The position numbers were made by a program, and so were the translations under genes. From assembly GCA_905480065.1 (NCBI GenBank), contig CAJQOV010000065.1, positions 1 to 11,086 of the forward strand: DNA of 11,086 nt, written 5' to 3'. Below the pieces are notes generated by a model that ran no database searches, was not told the DNA's origin, and saw nothing but the letters and a program-made list of their open reading frames with translations. Source of the stretch: an uncultured Gammaproteobacteria bacterium. GTDB lineage: Bacteria > Pseudomonadota > Gammaproteobacteria > UBA9214. Shown here piece after piece: positions 6,457-11,086 of this stretch (positions are counted from its first letter, which is position 1; every line of letters begins with the position of its first letter).

Positions 6457-7224
6457 TCAGATTTCGTCGCCGGGCAGGCAGGTGAGCACCTCGTGACCGT
6501 GCTCTGTCACCAGGATGGTGTGTTCCCATTGCGCCGACAGGCTGTGGTCCTTGGTAACCACGGTCCAGCCATCGGGCAGCAGGCGGGTGTGGCGCTTGCC
6601 GGCATTGACCATCGGCTCGATGGTGAAGGTCATGCCGGGCATCAGGCGCAGCCCGGTGTCGGGCTTGCCGTAGTGCAGGACCTGCGGGTCCTCGTGAAAC
6701 TCGCGGCCGATGCCGTGGCCGCAGTATTCGCGCACGATCGAACAGTGCTGTGATTCGGCGTGTTCCTGGATGGCGTGGCCGATATCACCCAGGCGTACGT
6801 GCGGCCTGACCATGTCGATGCCGATCTTCAGGCACTCGTGGCTGATGCGTGCCAGTCGTTCCGCAGCGACCGAAGGCTCTCCGACGAAAAATATCTTGCT
6901 GGTATCGCCGTGAAAACCGTCCTTGATCACGGTGATGTCGATATTCACCATGTCGCCTTTTTTCAGTTTCTTGTCGCCGGGAATCCCATGACAAACCACG
7001 TGGTTGACCGAGGTGCAGATGGACTTCGGGAAGCCGCGGTAATTCAGCGGGGCAGGGATGGCCTGCTGGACATCGACGATGTAGTCGTGACAGATTCGGT
7101 CCAGTTCCAGCGTGGTGATGCCGGCCTGGACGAACGGACGGATCATCTGCAGTACCTCGCCGGCGAGGCGGCCGGCGACACGCATTTTCTCGATTTCATC
7201 CGGGGACTTGATGGTAACGGGCAT
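6457..7224 (-). CDS. map: type I methionine aminopeptidase
   Basis: Removes the initiator methionine from nascent proteins when the second residue is small. The 255-residue length matches the type Ia enzyme without an N-terminal zinc-finger extension. The five metal ligands are present: Asp96 (NIDITV), Asp107 (HGDTSK), His170 (GHGIGREFHE), Glu203 (FTIEPM) and Glu234 (QWEHT). His79 (HVVCHGIP) is the conserved active-site histidine. The start at 7224 has an AGGA about 6 nt upstream. It is the first gene of the leftward unit with glnD and is divergent from rpsB, an arrangement conserved in gammaproteobacteria. Confidence 0.98.
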   Translation of the reverse strand: MPVTIKSPDEIEKMRVAGRLAGEVLQMIRPFVQAGITTLELDRICHDYIVDVQQAIPAPLNYRGFPKSICTSVNHVVCHGIPGDKKLKKGDMVNIDITVIKDGFHGDTSKIFFVGEPSVAAERLARISHECLKIGIDMVRPHVRLGDIGHAIQEHAESQHCSIVREYCGHGIGREFHEDPQVLHYGKPDTGLRLMPGMTFTIEPMVNAGKRHTRLLPDGWTVVTKDHSLSAQWEHTILVTEHGHEVLTCLPGDEI

Positions 7225-7281
7225 GTAACGTCCTGGTTGCTGGGATGGTCCGGTGCTGCAGGCTGCAGGGATCAGCCCCGA

Positions 7282-7310
7282 TTGCCGGACAATTGAGTGT
7301 ATGGTATAAA
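7282..7310 (+). promoter_or_regulatory. sigma-70 promoter of rpsB-tsf with GC-rich discriminator
   Basis: TTGCCG (7282-7287) and TATAAA (7305-7310) are separated by exactly 17 bp and match the -35 and -10 consensus at 4/6 and 5/6. The bases after the -10 are GGCGGGC, a GC-rich discriminator as found in promoters under negative stringent control (ppGpp/DksA). Transcription should begin near 7317. Confidence 0.75.
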
Positions 7311-7324
7311 GGCGGGCTTGTTAA
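7296..7324 (-). promoter_or_regulatory. possible sigma-70 promoter of map-glnD, overlapping the rpsB promoter
   Basis: On the minus strand TTAACA (7319-7324, 5/6 match) and TACACT (7296-7301, 4/6 match) are 17 bp apart, and the map start codon is about 70 bp downstream. The -10 of the rpsB promoter lies inside its spacer, so the two promoters could not be occupied at once. Confidence 0.5.
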
Positions 7325-7466
7325 GTGGTCCAGTTTCGGTCCGCCCGACAAAATTCACACATGTGCCGGCACGTTCAGCAGGGTGCCCGGAAAGCCGCAA
7401 GGCAGAACGGGTTGCTTGAATGGGGTACATGGAAGACTAACCCTGACAATTTGGAGTACCTGAAAA
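7317..7466 (+). promoter_or_regulatory. rpsB 5' leader, probable S2 autoregulation element
   Basis: About 150 nt of untranslated leader lie between the predicted transcription start and rpsB. In E. coli and other gammaproteobacteria ribosomal protein S2 represses rpsB-tsf through a conserved structured leader. Visible structure here includes a perfect 10-bp palindrome, GTGCCGGCAC (7363-7372). GGGTT (7409-7413) can pair with AACCC (7439-7443), enclosing GGGGTACATGGAAGACT. The Shine-Dalgarno GGAG (7453-7456) follows. Length and position fit an S2 leader, but the family match is an inference, not a model hit. Confidence 0.55.
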
Positions 7467-8357
7467 ATGGCAGACGTTACCATGCGCCAGATGCTGGAAG
7501 CTGGCGTGCATTTTGGCCACCAGACCCGTTACTGGAACCCGAAGATGGCCCCCTATATCTTCGGTGAGCGCGGCAAGATCCACATCATCAATCTCGAGCA
7601 GACCCTCCCGTTATTCTCTGACGCGATGAATTTCCTCAGCAGCATGTCCGCCAATGGCGGCACCGTGCTGTTTGTCGGCACCAAGCGTTCCGCCCAGACC
7701 GCGATCATGGAAAATGCCATGCGCTGTGGCATGCCGTTCGTCAATCATCGCTGGCTCGGTGGCATGCTCACCAACTACAAGACCGTGCGTCAGTCAATCA
7801 AGCGCCTCAAGGACCTCGAGGCCATGTCGAACGACGGTTCCTTCGAGAAGATCGGCAAAAAGGAAGCGCTGATGCTGACCCGTGAAATGGAAAAGCTGGA
7901 ACGCAGCCTGGGCGGCATCAAGGACATGCGCGGTATTCCGGATGCCATGTTCGTGGTCGATGTCGGGTATGAAAAAATCGCCATCAGCGAGGCCAGGAAA
8001 CTGGGTATCCCGGTGGTCGGCGTGGTCGATACCAATAACTCCATTGACGGGATTGATTACGTGATTCCGGGCAACGATGACGCGATCCGTGCCATCCAGC
8101 TGTATGTGGAATCGGCCGCCAGCGCGATCGACACCGGCAAGCTGAGCGTGGCGCACGCAGTCGCGAATTCCACCGACGAGTTCGTTGAGCTGGATGAGGA
8201 TGGCGATGGCAAGCCGGCCCGCCGCAAGCCGCGTGGCGCAGCACCGAAGAAGGCCCCGGGCAAGGTAACCATCAAGAAGAAGGCGGTTGCGGAAAAGGAC
8301 GCCGGCGCTGACGCGGCGGTTGCTGATGTTGCTGACAGCGGTGACGGAGACGCATGA
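7467..8357 (+). CDS. rpsB: 30S ribosomal protein S2 with extended C-terminal tail
   Basis: Small-subunit protein S2, needed for S1 binding to the 30S subunit. The body is canonical: MRQMLEAGVHFGHQTRYWNPKM at the N-terminus, RWLGGMLTNYKT at 95-106 and PDAMFVVDVGYEKIAISEA through VVDTNNSIDGIDYVIPGNDDAIRAI at 158-210. The product is 296 residues against about 241 in E. coli. The surplus is a tail from about 238, first acidic (ELDEDGDG), then Lys/Arg/Pro/Ala-rich (KPARRKPRGAAPKKAP), then acidic/Ala-rich to the end. It looks disordered. Codon use does not change visibly and there is no sign of a frameshift. It is followed 50 bp later by tsf. Confidence 0.98.
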   Translation: MADVTMRQMLEAGVHFGHQTRYWNPKMAPYIFGERGKIHIINLEQTLPLFSDAMNFLSSMSANGGTVLFVGTKRSAQTAIMENAMRCGMPFVNHRWLGGMLTNYKTVRQSIKRLKDLEAMSNDGSFEKIGKKEALMLTREMEKLERSLGGIKDMRGIPDAMFVVDVGYEKIAISEARKLGIPVVGVVDTNNSIDGIDYVIPGNDDAIRAIQLYVESAASAIDTGKLSVAHAVANSTDEFVELDEDGDGKPARRKPRGAAPKKAPGKVTIKKKAVAEKDAGADAAVADVADSGDGDA

Positions 8358-8407
8358 GGCACGGTTTCAGCTTCACTACCTGATACGTATTTGCAGAGGA
8401 ATTTGAT

Positions 8408-9298
8408 ATGGCAATAACCGCAGCGCAGGTCAAGGAACTGCGTGAACGTACCGGCTCCGGCATGATGGAGTGCAAAAAGGCCCTGGTCGACCACAACGGG
8501 GATATGGATGCGGCTATCGAGGCACTGCGCAAGGCCGGCATGGCCAAGGCCGACAAGAAGGCCGGCCGTATTGCTGCAGAAGGCCTGGTCGTTGTCGAAA
8601 CATCCGATGATGGCAGGACCGCAGCCGTGGTCGAGGTCAATTGTGAAACCGACTTCGTGGCCAAGAAAGAGGATTTCCAGGCATTTGCCAGCGCCATTGC
8701 GCGGCGCGTGCTGAGCGACAATCCGGCTGATCTCGCCGCCTTGCTGGCCATGCCGCTCAAGGATGGTGACGCCACAACCATTGAAGACACCCGCAAGGGG
8801 CTGATTGCCAGCATCGGTGAAAACATTACCGTGCGCCGCTTTGTGCGCATCGAGAGTGACAGCCCGATTGCCAACTATACGCACGGTGTGCGTATCGGTG
8901 TGCTGGTCGAGTACCGCGGTGGCGACGAGGCGCTGGGCAAGGACCTGGCCATGCACATTGCCGCGCATGATCCGCGCCCGGTCTGCGTGTCCGAAGACCA
9001 GGTGCCTGCCGAACTGATCGCTGCCGAGCGTGACATCTTCACTGCGCAGGCGCGGGAAAGCGGTAAGCCGGACAACATCATCGAAAAGATGATCGATGGA
9101 CGTATTCGCAAGTACCTCGCCGAGATCACGCTGCTGGGCCAGAATTTCGTCAAGAATCCGGACCAGACCATTGCCGGGTTGCTCGCTGACGCCGGTGCCA
9201 GCGTGTCACGCTTCGAGCGCATGGAACTGGGCGAGGGTATCGAGAAGAAGACCGAGAACTTCGCGGACGAAGTGATGGCGCAGGTAAAGGGCGGCTGA
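8408..9298 (+). CDS. tsf: translation elongation factor Ts
   Basis: EF-Ts is the guanine nucleotide exchange factor for EF-Tu. The N-terminal UBA-like module reads VKELRERTGSGMMECKKAL (8-26). The core has VNCETDFVAK at 77-86; Asp82-Phe83 are the pair that disrupts Mg-GDP binding in EF-Tu. HIAAHDPRPV and a coiled-coil region with ARESGKPDNIIEKMIDGR follow, then LLGQNFVKNPDQTI near the C-terminus. At 296 residues it is slightly longer than the 283 of E. coli. It starts 50 bp after rpsB with a strong AGAGGA site 7 nt upstream. A perfect intrinsic terminator downstream closes the rpsB-tsf unit. Confidence 0.98.
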   Translation: MAITAAQVKELRERTGSGMMECKKALVDHNGDMDAAIEALRKAGMAKADKKAGRIAAEGLVVVETSDDGRTAAVVEVNCETDFVAKKEDFQAFASAIARRVLSDNPADLAALLAMPLKDGDATTIEDTRKGLIASIGENITVRRFVRIESDSPIANYTHGVRIGVLVEYRGGDEALGKDLAMHIAAHDPRPVCVSEDQVPAELIAAERDIFTAQARESGKPDNIIEKMIDGRIRKYLAEITLLGQNFVKNPDQTIAGLLADAGASVSRFERMELGEGIEKKTENFADEVMAQVKGG

Positions 9299-9368
9299 TC
9301 TGGTTGCCTGCTGCGGCTGGCCCGAACCGGACGTCCGGCGGGTTTTCAGTCGGCAGGCATAGCCACGG

Positions 9369-9395
9369 CGGGGTCGGGATTCGACCCCGTTTTTT
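9369..9395 (+). terminator. intrinsic (rho-independent) terminator of rpsB-tsf
   Basis: CGGGGTCG (9369-9376) pairs perfectly over 8 bp with CGACCCCG (9382-9389) around the 5-nt loop GGATT, and six T residues (9390-9395) follow at once. It lies 70 bp after the tsf stop and about 90 bp before pyrH. I saw no convincing promoter between it and pyrH, so read-through or an unrecognised promoter must feed pyrH-frr. Confidence 0.92.
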
Positions 9396-9487
9396 ATGGC
9401 AATCCGTGCCGAAAAGTAAGACAATGCCGGCCGGGGCAGAAGTCCTGGAAAATCAAGCTATCTAACTGAATATCAAGGGCTGTCGAT

Positions 9488-10192
9488 ATGTTATACCAGC
9501 GCATACTGCTCAAGCTAAGCGGCGAGGCGCTGATGGGGCAGGGCTCGTTCGGCATCGACCCGGAGATCCTTGCCCGGCTGGCTGGCGAGATTCACGTCGA
9601 GGCCGGCAAGGGCGTACAAGTTGGCCTGGTTATCGGCGGCGGCAACCTGTTGCGCGGGGCCGGGCTGGCAGCGAAAGGCATGAACCGGGTTAGTGGTGAC
9701 CAGATGGGCATGCTGGCCACGGTGATCAATGCGCTGGCCATGCAGGACGCGTTACAGCAGGCCGGCAGTGAGTGCGTGGTCATGTCGGCACTCACCATGG
9801 ACCAGGTCTGCGAATCCTACAACGCGCGGCGCGCCATCCAGCATCTGCAAGCCGGTCGCGTGGTGATCTTCGCTGCCGGTACCGGCAATCCGTTCTTCAC
9901 CACCGACTCCGCGGCCAGCCTGCGTGCCATCGAGATAGGCGCCGACCTGTTGCTCAAGGCCACCAAGGTGGACGGTGTGTATTCGGCGGATCCGGTCCGC
10001 TATCCGGATGCGAAATTCTACCAGTACATCCGATACGCCGATGCGCTGGAGCAGAAACTGGGTGTCATGGATGCCACTGCGCTGGTGTTGTGCAGCGAGC
10101 ACGCCATGCCGCTGCGTGTGTTCAATGTTTTCAATCCCGGGCAGCTGGGCAAAATCATCGCCGGCGAGCAGATCGGGACTCTGGTCGAGTAG
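9488..10192 (+). CDS. pyrH: UMP kinase
   Basis: Phosphorylates UMP to UDP with ATP in pyrimidine nucleotide synthesis. The bacterial enzyme is a hexamer of the amino-acid-kinase fold, regulated by GTP and UTP. The 234-residue product (241 in E. coli) has RILLKLSGEAL at 5-15 (Lys9 binds phosphate), VIGGGNLLRG at 48-57, and GDQMGMLATVINALAMQD at 70-87. FAAGTGNPFFTTDSAA is at 128-143 (UMP binding), KATKVDGVYSADP at 157-169 (ATP site) and MDATAL at 194-199. AAGGG lies 8 nt before the ATG. It is followed 14 bp later by frr, the pairing seen across bacteria. Confidence 0.98.
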   Translation: MLYQRILLKLSGEALMGQGSFGIDPEILARLAGEIHVEAGKGVQVGLVIGGGNLLRGAGLAAKGMNRVSGDQMGMLATVINALAMQDALQQAGSECVVMSALTMDQVCESYNARRAIQHLQAGRVVIFAAGTGNPFFTTDSAASLRAIEIGADLLLKATKVDGVYSADPVRYPDAKFYQYIRYADALEQKLGVMDATALVLCSEHAMPLRVFNVFNPGQLGKIIAGEQIGTLVE

Positions 10193-10206
10193 CAGGGGGG
10201 CAAGTA

Positions 10207-10764
10207 ATGATCAAGGAAATCGTGCAGGACGCCGGTGTGCGGATGGGCAAGTCAATCGATACGCTGAAGCAGTCACTCAGCAAGGTGCGTACCGGTCGCG
10301 CTCATCCCAGTCTGCTTGATCATCTGCGGGTGGATTATTACGGCTCGGAAGTGCCGATTTCCCAGGTCGCCAATATCGGTGTTGAGGATGGCCGGACACT
10401 GATCGTTACCCCATGGGAAAAGCACATGGTGCAGGCGGTTGAAAAGGCGATTCTGACTTCAGACCTGGGGCTGAACCCGAACACGGCCGGTACCGTGATG
10501 CGCATTCCCATGCCGGCACTGACCGAGGAAACCCGCCGTGACCTGGTCAAGGTAGTGCGCCATGAAGGGGAGGCGGCCAAGGTCGCAGTCCGCAATATCC
10601 GCCGCGATGCCAACAGCGAGTTCAAGAGACTGCTCAAGGACAAGGAGATTTCCGAGGACGAAGAGCGGCGGGCGCAGGATGACATCCAGAAGCTTACCGA
10701 CCAGCGCATCGGCGAAATCGACAAGGTGCTGGAGCAGAAGGAAGCCGAGCTGATGGCGATCTGA
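10207..10764 (+). CDS. frr: ribosome recycling factor
   Basis: RRF splits post-termination ribosomes together with EF-G. It is 185 residues, the same length as in E. coli. The three-helix-bundle domain is formed by residues 1-30 (MIKEIVQDAG to SLSKVRTGR) and about 105-185. The small beta-rich domain spans about 31-104, with LDHLRVDYYGSEVPI and TPWEK. Arg132 in VRNIRRDAN, the conserved residue essential for ribosome binding, is present. The start at 10207 follows a strong AGGGGGG site. The reading frame is also open far upstream inside pyrH, but that part is out-of-frame pyrH sequence. Confidence 0.98.
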   Translation: MIKEIVQDAGVRMGKSIDTLKQSLSKVRTGRAHPSLLDHLRVDYYGSEVPISQVANIGVEDGRTLIVTPWEKHMVQAVEKAILTSDLGLNPNTAGTVMRIPMPALTEETRRDLVKVVRHEGEAAKVAVRNIRRDANSEFKRLLKDKEISEDEERRAQDDIQKLTDQRIGEIDKVLEQKEAELMAI

Positions 10765-10791
10765 CCAATGCCTGTCTGAACCAGTAGCGAT

Positions 10792-10830
10792 ATGGCAATC
10801 AGTGATACCCGAGAGGCAGGACGCGATTGA
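10792..10830 (+). other. 12-codon micro-ORF overlapping the uppS start (speculative)
   Basis: ATG at 10792 opens a 12-residue frame, MAISDTREAGRD, whose TGA stop (10828-10830) overlaps the TTG start of uppS (10827-10829). The geometry is that of a translationally coupled leader peptide. No clear Shine-Dalgarno site precedes this ATG, so it may be chance. Confidence 0.2.
10818..10821 (+). promoter_or_regulatory. ribosome binding site supporting a TTG start for uppS
   Basis: AGGA, preceded by GAGAGGC, lies 5 nt before TTG at 10827. The uppS frame has no ATG or GTG between its upstream stop (10803-10805) and the conserved catalytic motif. Confidence 0.6.
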
Positions 10831-11086
10831 AATACCCAGATAACAAGTCCGGCAGCCAGCCGCAACACGTTGCCATCATCATGGATGGTAACGGGCGCTG
10901 GGCCAAGCATCGCTTTTTGCCGCGAATCGCAGGGCATCATAAGGGCATAGAAGCCGTACGTAGTGTCGTTCGCGCATGTGCCGACCGGGGCGTCGGTGCG
11001 CTGACCCTGTTTGCCTTTAGCAGTGAGAATTGGCGCAGGCCCGCAGATGAGGTGTCTTTGCTGATGCAGTTGTTTGTCAGTTCTTT
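10827..11086 (+). CDS. uppS: undecaprenyl diphosphate synthase (cis-prenyltransferase), N-terminal part, cut by window edge
   Basis: UppS adds eight isoprene units in cis to farnesyl diphosphate, giving the C55 lipid precursor that carries peptidoglycan and O-antigen units. 86 residues are visible before the window ends. HVAIIMDGNGRWAK at 14-27 is the family signature, with Asp20 as the catalytic Mg-binding residue and Gly21-Asn22-Gly23-Arg24 as the diphosphate loop. His37 in GHHKG and FAFSSENWRRP at 62-72 are also conserved. No ATG start exists in frame before the signature; the only other in-frame ATG is Met19 inside it. TTG at 10827 with AGGA 5 nt upstream gives a 13-residue leader before the motif, a normal length for the family. 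It lies 62 bp after frr. Confidence 0.93.
   Translation, partial: MKYPDNKSGSQPQHVAIIMDGNGRWAKHRFLPRIAGHHKGIEAVRSVVRACADRGVGALTLFAFSSENWRRPADEVSLLMQLFVSS

Noticed and set aside
8057..8968. 303-codon minus-strand open frame across the rpsB-tsf junction
   Set aside because: It is antisense to two highly conserved genes and their spacer, with no recognisable domain.
9436..9464. Promoter for pyrH using TATCTA (9459-9464) as -10
   Set aside because: The -10 is a poor match and the position 17 bp upstream (GCAGAA) does not resemble a -35.
9772..10206. Extended N-terminus for frr
   Set aside because: It is the second frame of pyrH, Arg/His-rich and family-unlike. The canonical 185-residue RRF starts at 10207 with a strong ribosome binding site.

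Overview
The window is chromosomal DNA from a GC-rich gammaproteobacterium. The evidence is the gene order map-glnD (leftward) back to back with rpsB-tsf-pyrH-frr-uppS (rightward), plus the dapC-dapD pair of the succinylase lysine pathway downstream of glnD. In Enterobacterales glnD is followed directly by dapD. The presence of dapC and the long-tailed ribosomal protein S2 argue for a non-enteric lineage, but I cannot name a genus.

Layout, left to right. Positions 1-1427 (minus strand) hold the 5' end of dapD and all of dapC. Positions 1428-2025 are a gene-free stretch of about 600 bp filled with short repeats: a palindromic element, three exact 32-bp tandem units, one more displaced copy, and three hairpins of a second, REP-like family. 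Positions 2026-3281 (plus strand) hold a two-gene unit, an EamA/DMT transporter overlapping a VOC (glyoxalase-fold) protein. Positions 3316-3606 (minus) encode a small two-helix membrane protein of unknown function. Positions 3742-7224 (minus) carry map and glnD, 15 bp apart. A roughly 240-bp divergent control region follows, with overlapping promoters and a probable regulatory rpsB leader. Positions 7467-11086 (plus) carry rpsB, tsf, a clear intrinsic terminator, pyrH, frr and the 5' part of uppS, which appears to start with TTG.

The rightward genes serve protein synthesis and growth: S2, EF-Ts, ribosome recycling factor, UMP kinase and undecaprenyl diphosphate synthase. The leftward genes are methionine aminopeptidase, the nitrogen-status sensor GlnD and two consecutive lysine/diaminopimelate enzymes. 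The transporter, VOC protein, small membrane protein and repeats sit between glnD and dapC as an apparent lineage-specific insertion.

I found no new multi-gene system. The most unusual content is the repeat cluster at 1549-1984. Secondary points are the S2 C-terminal tail, the divergent rpsB/map control region and the TTG/micro-ORF junction before uppS.
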